DNA of 44,177 bases from Treponema sp. (GCA_016297415.1 JAEDGQ010000005.1:1-44177), one strand, 5' to 3'; numbered from the stretch's first letter, positions 25,616 to 35,640 are shown. Made by a program: numbers and translations. Notes: generated from the sequence alone by a model not told the origin.

Positions 25616-27946
25616 TTATCTTCCTTCTTCTCCTACAAGCCAGTGAACTTCATGTTTATCAGAAATCTTTTTATCTCTGTCCATATTTGTAATTACATTA
25701 AGCATGTTGCCATCAAGGTCAAATGTATCAAGACCATAACATCCGCCTCCGGCAGCACCAGCCTTAATTTCCAGTGTTCCGTAATTTACAGTACCAGGAT
25801 ACATTCCCTGGCATTTAACTGTACCACTCATAGAACCATTGCCGCTCATATTTGAAGTGGTATCGTTGTTTCCGTTTAACAGGAAATAATCAGTTAAAGT
25901 TAAAATTGCTTCAGCTTTAGCCGGTTCCGCGATAAGTTCAGAATTTGTAGAAACTCTGTAATCTACATAATCCTTATACGGCATTATAATTTCAGCACCA
26001 AGCCCCTTCAGATGAGCATCGTATCCCAGTGTTCCACCAAAGTTTCCGTATACTGTTTCTTTACCAAGCTTGTCTGTATCAACAGGTTTATGCATATAAG
26101 TCAGTTTTTTCTGGGAATTCATTACTGTTTTGTTGTACTCACGGAACCACTGGTCAGCAGTAAGGGCACCGTACCCAAGACATTTAACTGATTTAAGACT
26201 CTTTCCATCTGCAAATGCAAGATCTTCTTCAGGATTATTTCCTTTCTTTCCCTGTCCGAGAGAGTTAACAGAAATAACCTTGTAGTAATAGAAAATTCCC
26301 GATTTTGCAGAATCATAATTGTCTATGTATTCAAGTGATGTTACAGGCTCATCCATAACTTTTCTGAAGCCTGAGTCAGGTTTTGTAGATCTGTAAACAA
26401 GATAACCGGCCGGATTATCATTTGAAGGTTTGTCCCATGTAATCCGAACAGGATAAACATTATTTTTGTTAGGAACAAATTCCTTTTCCAGTCTTTCTGT
26501 TTTAGATGCAACTACATTTTCAGGAGCATCTGGTACAGGAGCTGCGATTATACTCATATTACTTTCTTTATCTTCTGCACTGGCTTCATTCCATGTAGAA
26601 ATACGGTAAAAATTCTTTTTATCGTATTCAAATTCATATTTTCCGTCTTCATTCAATGTGCCGGTAACATTTGAAACAAGAGCTGTATAAACACCATCCT
26701 GTGTATCTGAGTAATAAATATTATATGTGTAATCAACCAGATCGGAACCAACTGCAGGACTCCAGACAAGAAGAACGTTTCCTGCAAGAGGACTGTCAGC
26801 TATTTCAAATTCAACAGGAGCACTTAAAAGGAATCCCTGAGATGCTTCTGTTTTTTCGCTGAACGGAGATTTTGTTACTTCCTGTGTTGTTGTGTTTGTA
26901 GAAACAGTCTGAACAAAGTAGTAGTAAATGATTCCAGGTTCAAGTTTATTGCTTTCATCAATATAAGTAGTTGAAGTAAGTTTACTCTTAACAAGTGTAA
27001 AGGCTGCATCAACAGAACTAGAACGGTACAGGGAATATGTAACTTCACCTGATGTTGAAACTGCATCCCATGAAATATTGAATCTGGCTTTATTTACACC
27101 AAGACCATTTAATACTTTAACTTCTGATGGAGCTACTGGTGCTCCTTCTTTTAATGAGTATCCCATGGCAATTGCTGAATAAGCTGAATCATGCCCAAAA
27201 TTATTTGTAGCAACAACTTTGTAATAGAATTCAGTTCCCTGTTCACTGGAAAGAACACTGTTTACATAAAAGTTCTGATTTCCGTAAACTTTGTCGATTA
27301 ATTCAAGACCGGTACCATTTTCTTTTTCAGTTCTGTAAATCTTATAGAATGAAGCACCACTTACACCCTGCCATGTAAGTTTAATCTGTCCTGTAGACTT
27401 TCCTTTTTCTGCTTCAACTTTCAAAGGTACAGAAAAAAGCCAGCCTTCACCTCTTGTTGAAGGATCGGTGCAGACAGTTGGTTCCGATTCAATACTTAAA
27501 TCATAATTTTCAGCTGAAACGCGGTAAAAATAGTGATATCCGTATTCTTCGTTTTTATCCTGTGGATTTGTAAGAATTATGTCTGTAAAAGAATTATCGT
27601 AACAATGTTCATTAATAACATTGAAATCACTTTCATCAGGGATATTATAGTTTCCCTGAGCATTTTGTGAAGTTACTACAGCTCTTTCAATTCTGTAGCT
27701 TGTTGCGTAATCAACTTTTGTCCAGGTAAGTTCAATTTTACCGGAATGAAGTCCCTGAGAAACAAAAAGTTGTGACGGTGTATCAAGTTTTTTTATTGTT
27801 TCACGAACATAAAAAAGATCCTTGATTGTAATATTGTTGATATCCATATCCATATCAACTTTTCCCTGAAACCAGGCTGCACAGGAATTTGAAGCCAGAA
27901 GAGAAAGGCTGATTGAAATGGCGGCAAATGTTTTCTTAATTTTCAT
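25616..27946 (-). CDS. Fibronectin type III-repeat surface lipoprotein
   Basis: This 776-residue protein has an export signal ending in a possible lipidation Cys22 (LLASNSC, a poor lipobox). About five fibronectin type III-like domains follow (residues about 55-600), recognisable by repeated ITWDKPSNDNPAGYLVYRS and YYYFVQTVS-type strands. A C-terminal beta-rich, Gly-rich domain of about 180 residues ends the protein. FN3 arrays usually act as spacers or binding modules on secreted proteins. The ribosome site GGGAG lies in the end of the preceding gene, three bases away. The ligand is unknown. Confidence 0.75.
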   Translation of the reverse strand: MKIKKTFAAISISLSLLASNSCAAWFQGKVDMDMDINNITIKDLFYVRETIKKLDTPSQLFVSQGLHSGKIELTWTKVDYATSYRIERAVVTSQNAQGNYNIPDESDFNVINEHCYDNSFTDIILTNPQDKNEEYGYHYFYRVSAENYDLSIESEPTVCTDPSTRGEGWLFSVPLKVEAEKGKSTGQIKLTWQGVSGASFYKIYRTEKENGTGLELIDKVYGNQNFYVNSVLSSEQGTEFYYKVVATNNFGHDSAYSAIAMGYSLKEGAPVAPSEVKVLNGLGVNKARFNISWDAVSTSGEVTYSLYRSSSVDAAFTLVKSKLTSTTYIDESNKLEPGIIYYYFVQTVSTNTTTQEVTKSPFSEKTEASQGFLLSAPVEFEIADSPLAGNVLLVWSPAVGSDLVDYTYNIYYSDTQDGVYTALVSNVTGTLNEDGKYEFEYDKKNFYRISTWNEASAEDKESNMSIIAAPVPDAPENVVASKTERLEKEFVPNKNNVYPVRITWDKPSNDNPAGYLVYRSTKPDSGFRKVMDEPVTSLEYIDNYDSAKSGIFYYYKVISVNSLGQGKKGNNPEEDLAFADGKSLKSVKCLGYGALTADQWFREYNKTVMNSQKKLTYMHKPVDTDKLGKETVYGNFGGTLGYDAHLKGLGAEIIMPYKDYVDYRVSTNSELIAEPAKAEAILTLTDYFLLNGNNDTTSNMSGNGSMSGTVKCQGMYPGTVNYGTLEIKAGAAGGGCYGLDTFDLDGNMLNVITNMDRDKKISDKHEVHWLVGEEGR

Positions 27947-27949
27947 TTT

Positions 27950-30900
27950 CTACTCCCACCATGGTGACTGGTAAGTCTTAAAGTTTGCATCAACATTAGA
28001 ACTTGGTGTAATTGTGGAGCCAAGTGCATAAGGGAACCATTTATAGAAATCATTTTCATTTCCAGAAATACTCTTTATCTGTTCACCGTTAAGATTAGCT
28101 GTCATATTCCATACTGTTTTATTACCACTTGAACCAATTGTTACGTTAACAGTTCCTTTGTAAGAATCCAGAGGCACTGAACTTGTAACTTTAATATCCA
28201 GGGCCGGCAGATAATAAAGTATGTTATTGTCAATACCAACTTCGCTGCTTGAAGAAGCTTCAGAATCAAGAGAAAGGAAACTTTCTACATTTCCGCTGTC
28301 AGTGGAACAGAATCCGCTGCTCCATTTTGCTTTATATGTATTAAAGTCCCATGTAACTTTATTTTGGTAATTCCAAACACTTACTGGAGCACCTGTGATT
28401 GAGAAAGAACCTTCTGCACCATCTGTTGTTTTTTTACTGCTTGAGTTTACAGTTTTATAAGGAATACCAGCTTTATAGAGGGCATCTGCAATTACAAAGT
28501 TTGTACAGCGGACAAGTTCCTGTTTTGTAATTTCACGATAAACATAAACTGAATCATCACCAACTGTGGCTTCTGCAATGCTGCCATCAGAAAGTGTTCT
28601 GTATGCCTTAAGTCTGTAGAAATGTCTTGCATCACGAAGAACTTTAAGAACTCCGTTTGAGAAATTATCTTCTGTAAATGCAGGTGTCAGAGTTGCACTA
28701 CATACATCTGAAGAAAGTGATTCAATTCCGTTGGCTGCAGCATTTACTGGAACCGCAGTTCTACCGTCATCATTAATTTTAAGTTCGCCGTCTGTAATTT
28801 TTACATCAGGAGTAATCTTTGCAACTGTAACCCAGTCATTTTTATTATTAAGATTCTTGATCTGAATTTCATAATAATCAGGACCAATATTTCTTTCTGC
28901 GTAGTTCCAAACACTCCAGTTTACAGTTTCATCATAACCGCCGGCTTTCTGTGCAGAAATATTTGCCATTCCCAGAGTGTAACCCTTGTTTGACTGTTCA
29001 AGAGGAGAATCTTTATCTTTCTTTTCAGATGAAAGCAGATCCTTTTCATAAGAAGCTGCAAATACATTTCCGTCTCCGCCTGTTCCATTGTAAAGAACTG
29101 CATATTCATAAGCATTCAGCTTAACATCAATTCCGGAAATTATGTTTTCTGCAGAAATAACGGCTTCAGATGATTTTCCAAGTACTGTACAGTGTTCCCA
29201 GTTGCTCTGTTCAGATCCTGCTCTGCGTCTGTAAAGAGATGCAGTTTTTGATTCTGCGTTATATGGCTGTTCCCAGGTAACAACAACTTTGTTTCCGTAT
29301 TCGGCTTTCGAAGCTTTAACATTAAGACCATAACCATAAGCAGCACCCTTGGCATATTCAAAGTTTGTATATGAAGGTCTGTCTGAAACATTTTTTACAG
29401 GTACAACAAAATATCCGTATGGAAGACCCCACGCAATCTTTGACTGGTTAACCTGGTATTTTGAAGTATCATTTGAAGGTTCTGCATAAATGTCTTTAAA
29501 AGTAAGCGTTGTTTCACCTTCTGTAACCAAAGCTCGGTTTGCTCCAGGAGTATTTACGCTTTCTTCTTCTGAGAGAATTGTTTTTCCGTCTGCACTTACA
29601 TAAATTTCATCAACATCTTTGAGAATTGTTCCCTTTCCGTCTGAGTAATTTGAACGGTAAATAATATAACCTGCAGCATCTTCAATCTTGTTCCATACAA
29701 CAGAAATATCAGTTGCAGTATGAGCTGTAACTTTTGTCTGTGCAAGAGCAGGTCCAAGAAGTCTAGTTTTGCTTGAAGAACTTGTTTCATCGTTTGTTTC
29801 GTTTTTAGAAACGATTTCTACTGTTACTTCTTTACCTGCAAGTTTAGAATCATTCCATCCGGCAGGCTGCGAAATTATACATGTCATTTCATCATCATTT
29901 TCTGTAATTTCGTAATCAGGAAGCAGTTCGGCTTTACCTTCGTCATCTGAATAATAAGCATGTACTTTGTAAGCACTGTCATCTGCAGCCTGTACTTTTT
30001 TCCATCTGAAAGAAATTGATTCGTAATCTGCTTCTTCAAACTCTGGTTCTGCAGTTCCGAGAGTCAGATAACGGGTATCATCATTTACAAGTTTTGAAAG
30101 ACCGTTTGATGCTTCCAGTGTATAAATACGAGTTTCTCCCGATTCTGCAGCATGTACATATTCCGCCTTTCCGCCTTCAATCTTTAATCTTGCGTCATTG
30201 CGTTCAAATTCAATTTTCTTTTCATTTGAATCATCATCAAGCCAGTGAAGAATATATGCATAGTCTTCGTTGTAATCCCAGTTGAGAATAAACTTGTTTT
30301 TAAATCTGTCTTTAACAGTAAATTCATTGATTACAGGAAGACTTCCAAGATCATCAGTAACAATGAATTTTCCAGGAGCCATAGTCTGAATAAGGCTTTC
30401 ACTTCCTGTATATTCTTCTGTTCCTTCTTTACAGATAATCAGAGAATATGTGTAATAACCTTCTGAACCTTTAATATCATCAAAACTTCTTGTATATTCT
30501 GCCAGTTTTTCCTGAGAATCGAATTTTACATATACCGGTTCAAATACCTGATCTCCAGAAAGAGGTGTTCTCTGTTCCTTCAGGAAATATGAATAATTTA
30601 CACCAAAGCTTTCGAACTCTGTTTTATAGCTGAAACTGATAGCTGTATAAAAATTTTCTTCAGATTCATAATTTCCTTCTACATAAATTGCTGCTTCACT
30701 GACAATCCATCCCTCATCAACTGCAATTGAAGTTTCAGAACTGATTTCTTTAGGAACATCAGCTGTATAAGACTGAATTTTATATACATACTGAACGCCT
30801 CTGTCGATTGAAGAATCTGTATAAGAAGCTGAATTTCCAGGAACATATTCTACAGGGTTAATCTTTGCAAGAACTCTGTAAGCTGTGTCGTCTTCACCTT

Positions 30901-31762
30901 TTTCTTTTCTTGAAACAACAAAGTAGAGTCCATGAGATTCATAAGTTTTATTTCCAAGAGAAACATCTACATAATCAGGAAGAACCCATGTAAGTTCAAC
31001 TTTATCTGCAAACTCACCCTGAGAAACCTTAAACTGTTCCGGAGCTGCTGGAACAAGGCGACGGGCTGTTTCTTCATCAACCAGATCGCTCTTTTCCACA
31101 TTATTCTGATCAGACTGAAGATAAGCCTGAACTTGAAAACGATAATTTGTTTTTGGAGAAAGACCTTCAATAACAGCTTCTGTTGAATTTTTTTCTGAAC
31201 GGGCTGAACTTACAACAGTCTTCAAATCTTCCGAATAAGCAAAAACTTCATAAATGATATTTTCTTCGTAAGTTTCAGAAGAACAGTTACTCATCCACCA
31301 GTTGATTTTTGCACTAAGTCCATTTGAGTTTGAAACAATTGATGTAATAAAAGGAGTTGCCATTGTTGAACCAAAGGCAATATTACTGTCCTTCGATCTT
31401 GATTTTACATAGTTTTCAGCAACAACCTTAAAGTATCTGTTTATACCGGATTCTGTTTTGAATTCAAAAAAATTGTCTCTTGTTTCACCAGATTTTTTGA
31501 ATTCTGAAAAAGGACTTTCTGCTGAAAAGATTTCATATTTTACAGCGCCTTTAACAGATTTCCACTGAAGAGAAATTGTGCCTTTCTTTCCATGGGTAGC
31601 TGTTAAATCAACAGGAGCGCTGATTTTGTCTGCAATTAAAGCAGCACCATTTTCACCATTACTACCCGAAACAGGAAGTTTTAAGAATTCTTCACTGCAG
31701 GAAAGCAGCAATAAACTAAAAGCCGAGATAATAAATTTTTTCAAAAATTTTCCCATTTTCAT
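27950..31762 (-). CDS. Large fibronectin type III-repeat surface lipoprotein
   Basis: This protein of about 1270 residues has a good lipoprotein signal (GKFLKKFIISAFSLLLLSC). Many FN3-like units follow; tell-tale pieces are TISLQWKSVKGAVKYEIFSA, NRYFKVVAEN and SVVWNKIEDAAGYIIYRS. The C-terminal 230 residues form a different beta-rich domain. The start is uncertain: the ATG at 31762 lies seven bases after a TATAAT (leaderless), and the ATG at 31756 has AGG eight bases upstream. It is the first and largest gene of the operon and shares its domain plan with the next gene, suggesting duplication. It probably projects from the cell surface; adhesion or glycan binding is a guess. Confidence 0.78.
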   Translation of the reverse strand: MKMGKFLKKFIISAFSLLLLSCSEEFLKLPVSGSNGENGAALIADKISAPVDLTATHGKKGTISLQWKSVKGAVKYEIFSAESPFSEFKKSGETRDNFFEFKTESGINRYFKVVAENYVKSRSKDSNIAFGSTMATPFITSIVSNSNGLSAKINWWMSNCSSETYEENIIYEVFAYSEDLKTVVSSARSEKNSTEAVIEGLSPKTNYRFQVQAYLQSDQNNVEKSDLVDEETARRLVPAAPEQFKVSQGEFADKVELTWVLPDYVDVSLGNKTYESHGLYFVVSRKEKGEDDTAYRVLAKINPVEYVPGNSASYTDSSIDRGVQYVYKIQSYTADVPKEISSETSIAVDEGWIVSEAAIYVEGNYESEENFYTAISFSYKTEFESFGVNYSYFLKEQRTPLSGDQVFEPVYVKFDSQEKLAEYTRSFDDIKGSEGYYTYSLIICKEGTEEYTGSESLIQTMAPGKFIVTDDLGSLPVINEFTVKDRFKNKFILNWDYNEDYAYILHWLDDDSNEKKIEFERNDARLKIEGGKAEYVHAAESGETRIYTLEASNGLSKLVNDDTRYLTLGTAEPEFEEADYESISFRWKKVQAADDSAYKVHAYYSDDEGKAELLPDYEITENDDEMTCIISQPAGWNDSKLAGKEVTVEIVSKNETNDETSSSSKTRLLGPALAQTKVTAHTATDISVVWNKIEDAAGYIIYRSNYSDGKGTILKDVDEIYVSADGKTILSEEESVNTPGANRALVTEGETTLTFKDIYAEPSNDTSKYQVNQSKIAWGLPYGYFVVPVKNVSDRPSYTNFEYAKGAAYGYGLNVKASKAEYGNKVVVTWEQPYNAESKTASLYRRRAGSEQSNWEHCTVLGKSSEAVISAENIISGIDVKLNAYEYAVLYNGTGGDGNVFAASYEKDLLSSEKKDKDSPLEQSNKGYTLGMANISAQKAGGYDETVNWSVWNYAERNIGPDYYEIQIKNLNNKNDWVTVAKITPDVKITDGELKINDDGRTAVPVNAAANGIESLSSDVCSATLTPAFTEDNFSNGVLKVLRDARHFYRLKAYRTLSDGSIAEATVGDDSVYVYREITKQELVRCTNFVIADALYKAGIPYKTVNSSSKKTTDGAEGSFSITGAPVSVWNYQNKVTWDFNTYKAKWSSGFCSTDSGNVESFLSLDSEASSSSEVGIDNNILYYLPALDIKVTSSVPLDSYKGTVNVTIGSSGNKTVWNMTANLNGEQIKSISGNENDFYKWFPYALGSTITPSSNVDANFKTYQSPWWE

Positions 31763-31769
31763 AACCTGC

Positions 31770-31797
31770 ATTATACATAACAATTTTTTAAATTCAA
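31770..31797 (-). promoter_or_regulatory. Promoter of the surface-protein operon
   Basis: On the minus strand TTGAAT (31797-31792), a 16-bp spacer and TATAAT (31775-31770) are followed after seven bases by ATG. This predicts a leaderless mRNA. Confidence 0.6.
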
Positions 31798-31849
31798 ACC
31801 TTATTCTGACACCCTCTAAAAAATTTCAAAAAAACAAAACCTTTTTCTT

Positions 31850-31886
31850 AAAAAAAAACCCGGAAATCATTTCTGACCACCGGGTT
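31850..31886 (-). terminator. carB terminator
   Basis: On the minus strand AACCCGG pairs with CCGGGTT, with an inner TCA/TGA extension, followed by about nine T. A second short hairpin (AAAATCC/GGATTTT) overlaps the end of carB at 31890-31907. Confidence 0.88.
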
Positions 31887-31907
31887 CATCAAAATCCTCA
31901 GGATTTT

Positions 31908-34900
31908 TTATTTAACCATTGCGTGATATTCCTGGAGTGATTTTACTTCTCCAGTACCACCGTTACCGTTCTTTACAGCAGCAATTCCCTGAACTGCGGC
32001 ATAAGCTCCGGCAAGTGTTGTGATGTACGGAACCTTGTACTTAAGACATGCCTTACGGATTGTAATTCTGTCTTCTGTGTGGCTGCGTTTTGCCTTTGGT
32101 GTGTTGATTACAAGACAAACTTCCTTGTTCATAATTGAATCAATGATGTCTGGACGGCCACCGCCAATCTTGTTTACAACTTCACATTTGATTCCTTCAC
32201 CTGCAAAGAATTCTGCAGTTCCTTCTGTGGCAACAAGAGTAAATCCAAGATCACTCAAAGTTTTGCCGATATAAAGAACCTGATCCTTCTGTGTTTTCTT
32301 TTCAATCAGAGAGATAAGGATTTTCTTTGTTTCACCATTCTCTGGTGCAGTTGGAAGACGGTCACCTGCAGCTTCCTGAGCCTTGTAGAATGCAATTGGG
32401 AAGCTTTCAGCAAGACCAAGAACTTCACCGGTAGAGCGCATTTCAGGTCCAAGAATCGGGTCAACGCCCGGGAATCTTGCCCAAGGAAGAACAGCTTCTT
32501 TTGCTCCGTAGTAAGGAATTACCTTGTCTTTGAGGCCAAGAGATTCCAGAGATTCACCCAGCATCATGCGTGTTGCAAGGCGGGCCATCTGAGTATTTGC
32601 AACTTTTGAAACAAGTGGAACTGTGCGGCTGGCACGTGGATTTGCTTCAATTACGTAAACCTTTCCGTTTTCAATTGCGTACTGCATGTTCATCAGACCG
32701 CAAACATGGAGGCTTTCTGCAATTTTCTTTGTGTATTCCTTAATTGTTGCAAGATTTTCTGCTGAAATAGAAACTGGTGGAATTACACATGCAGAGTCAC
32801 CTGAGTGAATACCTGCAAGTTCTACATGTTCCATTACAGCCGGAATGTAAACATGGTTAGAGTCAGCCAGAGCATCAGCTTCACATTCGAGGGCGCGCTT
32901 CAAGAAACGGTCGATAAGGAGTGGACGGTCTGGAGTTACGCCTACAGCTTTTTCAACATATTCTTTAAGAGTTGGTTCATCATAAATTACTTCCATACCC
33001 CGTCCGCCAAGTACAAATGAAGGACGAATCATGATTGGATAACCGATTTTGTCTGCAGCAGCTTTTGCTTCTTCAAAATTGATTGCCATTGCACTTTCTG
33101 GCATTGGAATGCCAAGTTTGTCCATCATGTTGCGGAACAGGTCCCTGTCTTCAGCAATGTCGATTGAGTCGATTGAAGTACCGAGAATGTTTACGCCGTT
33201 TTCCTGAAGTTCGCGGGCAATGTTGAGAGGTGTCTGGCCACCAAACTGAACGATAACACCATAAGGCTTTTCTTTTTCGTAAATCTGGAGGACGTCTTCA
33301 GTTGTAACTGGTTCAAAGTAAAGCTTGTCTGAAGTGTCGTAGTCTGTAGAAACAGTTTCCGGGTTACAGTTAACGATGATTGTTTCGTAGCCCATTTCTT
33401 TAAGCTGCATTGCAGCGTGACAGCAGCAGTAGTCAAATTCAATACCCTGACCGATTCTGTTTGGACCACCACCAAGAATCATAATCTTCTTAGGATTTGT
33501 AGAAGCAACAGAAGTATCTGGAGCATTGTAAGTAGAGTAGTAGTAAGAAGCATTTTCTACGCCGCTAACTGGAACTGCAAGCCATGCTTCCTTAATTCCA
33601 AGTGCATTGCGGCGGTCACGGATTTCTTTTTCTGGAACTGCAAGAATCTTAGAAAGATATTTATCAGAGAAGCCGTCTTTTTTAGCCTGAATAAGAAGGT
33701 CATCACTAGGAAGCTTACCTTTTGTTTCAAGCATTTTTTCTTCAAGATCAACAAGTTCCTTCATCTGCTGGAGGAAGTATTCCTTTACATATGTAATTTC
33801 GTGAAGTTTTTCAATTGAAACGCCCTTACGGATTGCTTCATAAAGCTGGAAGTATCTTTCGCTTGATGCAGTTTTAAGCATTTCGCAAAGTTCATCAGCT
33901 GATTTTTTATTAAAGTCTTTGGCAAAACCAAGACCAGGACGACCGTTTTCAAGACCACGGATAGCCTTCTGGAATGTTTCCTTGAAAGTCTTACCGATAG
34001 ACATAACTTCACCAACGGCCTTCATTGAAGTACCAAGTGAGTCTTCAGCACCGCGGAATTTTTCGAATGCCCAGCGTGCAAACTTAAGTACAACATAGTC
34101 ACCGTCTGGAGCTCCGCCAGGAGTATATTTATCAAGAGTTCCGTCACGCCAGTATGGAATTTCGTCCAGAGTAAGACCACTGGCAAGTTTTGCAGAAATC
34201 AATGCAATCGGGAAACCTGTAGCCTTTGAAGCAAGAGCAGAAGAGCGTGAAGTACGAGGGTTAATTTCGATGATTACAACACGACCAGTTTTTGGATTAT
34301 GAGCAAACTGAACGTTTGTACCACCGATAACGCCGATAGATTCAACAATCTTGAATGCCATAGTCTTGAGTTTTTCTTCCAGAGCTTTGTCGATTGTCAT
34401 AAATGGAGCTGAACAGAAAGAGTCACCAGTGTGAACACCTACAGCATCAATGTTTTCAATAAAACAGATTGCAACCATCTGGTTCTTTGCATCACGGACA
34501 ACTTCAACTTCAAGTTCTTCCCAGCCAAGAATTGATTCTTCAATAAGACACTGGTGAGTCATTGAAAGATCAAGACCGTTAGTAACGATTGTGCGAAGTT
34601 CTTCATTGTTGTAACAGAAACCGCCGCCCTGGCCGCCCATTGTGTAAGCAGGACGAACAACAAGAGGGAAACCGATTCTTTCAGCGATTTTTTCAGCTTC
34701 TTCAACTGTATGACAAATATCAGACTGTGGAGTGTCGATTCCAAGTTTCTGCATTGTTTCTTTAAAGATTTCACGGTCTTCACCCCGTTCAATGGCATCA
34801 AGATTTACACCAATAACTTTTACGCCGTATTTTTCAAGTACACCGGCCTTGTTAAGTTCCATAGCCATATTAAGGCCAGTCTGACCGCCAAGGTTTGGAA

Positions 34901-35156
34901 GAAGTGCATCAGGGCGTTCCTTTTCAATAATCTGTGTTAATCGTTCAACATTAAGCGGTTCAATATAAGTTGCATCTGCCATTACAGGGTCAGTCATAAT
35001 TGTTGCAGGATTTGAGTTTACAAGAACAATTTTGTATCCCTGTTCACGCAGAGCCTTACAAGCCTGAGTTCCTGAATAGTCAAATTCACAGGCCTGACCA
35101 ATAACGATTGGACCTGAACCGATAATCATTACTTTTTTGATGTCTTCTCTTTTCAT
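31908..35156 (-). CDS. carB: Carbamoyl phosphate synthase large subunit
   Basis: This 1082-residue subunit makes carbamoyl phosphate for pyrimidine and arginine synthesis. Two ATP-grasp halves are clear, each beginning with a pre-ATP-grasp segment (IGSGPIVIGQACEFDYSGTQ near residue 12 and LGGGPNRIGQGIEFDYCC near 560). An MGS-like allosteric domain lies at about 930-1082, the site where UMP or ornithine acts in relatives. The N-terminal part of each half carries the family's RPAYTMGGQGGG- and RPSFVLGGRGM-type loops. AGGAG lies nine bases before the ATG. carA is not in the window. The 250-nt leader holds a promoter, a 26-codon ORF, a terminator and a second hairpin, pointing to attenuation. Confidence 0.97.
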   Translation of the reverse strand: MKREDIKKVMIIGSGPIVIGQACEFDYSGTQACKALREQGYKIVLVNSNPATIMTDPVMADATYIEPLNVERLTQIIEKERPDALLPNLGGQTGLNMAMELNKAGVLEKYGVKVIGVNLDAIERGEDREIFKETMQKLGIDTPQSDICHTVEEAEKIAERIGFPLVVRPAYTMGGQGGGFCYNNEELRTIVTNGLDLSMTHQCLIEESILGWEELEVEVVRDAKNQMVAICFIENIDAVGVHTGDSFCSAPFMTIDKALEEKLKTMAFKIVESIGVIGGTNVQFAHNPKTGRVVIIEINPRTSRSSALASKATGFPIALISAKLASGLTLDEIPYWRDGTLDKYTPGGAPDGDYVVLKFARWAFEKFRGAEDSLGTSMKAVGEVMSIGKTFKETFQKAIRGLENGRPGLGFAKDFNKKSADELCEMLKTASSERYFQLYEAIRKGVSIEKLHEITYVKEYFLQQMKELVDLEEKMLETKGKLPSDDLLIQAKKDGFSDKYLSKILAVPEKEIRDRRNALGIKEAWLAVPVSGVENASYYYSTYNAPDTSVASTNPKKIMILGGGPNRIGQGIEFDYCCCHAAMQLKEMGYETIIVNCNPETVSTDYDTSDKLYFEPVTTEDVLQIYEKEKPYGVIVQFGGQTPLNIARELQENGVNILGTSIDSIDIAEDRDLFRNMMDKLGIPMPESAMAINFEEAKAAADKIGYPIMIRPSFVLGGRGMEVIYDEPTLKEYVEKAVGVTPDRPLLIDRFLKRALECEADALADSNHVYIPAVMEHVELAGIHSGDSACVIPPVSISAENLATIKEYTKKIAESLHVCGLMNMQYAIENGKVYVIEANPRASRTVPLVSKVANTQMARLATRMMLGESLESLGLKDKVIPYYGAKEAVLPWARFPGVDPILGPEMRSTGEVLGLAESFPIAFYKAQEAAGDRLPTAPENGETKKILISLIEKKTQKDQVLYIGKTLSDLGFTLVATEGTAEFFAGEGIKCEVVNKIGGGRPDIIDSIMNKEVCLVINTPKAKRSHTEDRITIRKACLKYKVPYITTLAGAYAAVQGIAAVKNGNGGTGEVKSLQEYHAMVK

Positions 35157-35188
35157 ATTTATAACTCCTAATTAAAACCATAATAAAG

Positions 35189-35208
35189 AGGGGAAAAGCC
35201 TTTCCCCT
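35189..35208 (-). promoter_or_regulatory. Hairpin in the carB leader close to the ribosome site
   Basis: AGGGGAAA and TTTCCCCT form a perfect 8-bp stem with a 4-base loop, about 20 nt upstream of the AGGAG of carB. Bases 35209-35283 contain further short GC pairs such as AGGGC/GCCCT. Confidence 0.55.
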
Positions 35209-35283
35209 GGGCTCAACCAGCAAAGCTGTTTTCGCCACACCCCATTCTCCTAGGGCACCGCCCTAAAACCCGGGATAAAACAC

Positions 35284-35317
35284 AAAAAAAAAGCTGACTT
35301 CCGGAAAAGAAATCAGC
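35284..35317 (-). terminator. Attenuator-type terminator in the carB leader
   Basis: On the minus strand GCTGATTTC pairs with GAAGTCAGC (one G-U) around a 7-base loop, followed by nine T. It lies upstream of carB on the same strand, and its stem begins directly after the stop codon of a short leader ORF. Confidence 0.88.
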
Positions 35318-35398
35318 CTAATAATTACAAATAAAAACAATATGACCGAGAGTTTTAGCAATGAGAATGTAACACTGTTTAACATCTTTGTTAGTCAT
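35318..35398 (-). CDS. carB leader peptide (26 residues)
   Basis: ATG to TAG, 27 codons: MTNKDVKQCYILIAKTLG followed by a short hydrophobic end. The ATG is 11 nt after the -10 box, so the 5' leader is only a few bases. The TAG abuts the terminator stem, so a ribosome stopped there would mask its left arm. The last third is U-rich (UUGUUUUUAUUUGUAAUUAU). There is no Arg run. Geometry recalls UTP-sensing attenuation as at enterobacterial pyrBI. Translation is not proven. Confidence 0.5.
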   Translation of the reverse strand: MTNKDVKQCYILIAKTLGHIVFICNY

Positions 35399-35409
35399 AC
35401 TAAAAGTGT

Positions 35410-35438
35410 ATTTTAATTAAAATTTACATTTTCTTCAA
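35410..35438 (-). promoter_or_regulatory. carB promoter
   Basis: On the minus strand TTGAAG (35438-35433), a 17-bp spacer and TAAAAT (35415-35410). Transcription should start near 35403, five bases before the leader ORF. Confidence 0.6.
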
Positions 35439-35458
35439 CATACTTTATGCATTTTGTT

Positions 35459-35541
35459 AGGGCAAACGCATTATAATATATTCCCTGCTAAAAATGGCTT
35501 CCAGTCGTGAAAACGTCTTTCGGTTATAATGCGTTTGCCCT
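35459..35541 (+). mobile_element. MITE, internally deleted copy (83 bp)
   Basis: Perfect 18-bp terminal inverted repeats (AGGGCAAACGCATTATAA) bound 83 bp. The first 60 or so bases match the reverse complement of the right half of the 216-bp copy at 40257-40472. ATTTTGT flanks both sides (35451-35457 and 35546-35552), a possible target duplication. It has no coding capacity. It sits upstream of the carB promoter. Bases 35542-35640 contain the start region of the ABC exporter genes and no other gene. Confidence 0.85.
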
Positions 35542-35640
35542 GTAAATTTTGTCAAAAGATTAAATCAAAAAAATTTTAAACACTTTCTTTCTTTCTCGTG
35601 TAAAATTGAATATACATAAATTTAATAAATGGAGAGAAAA

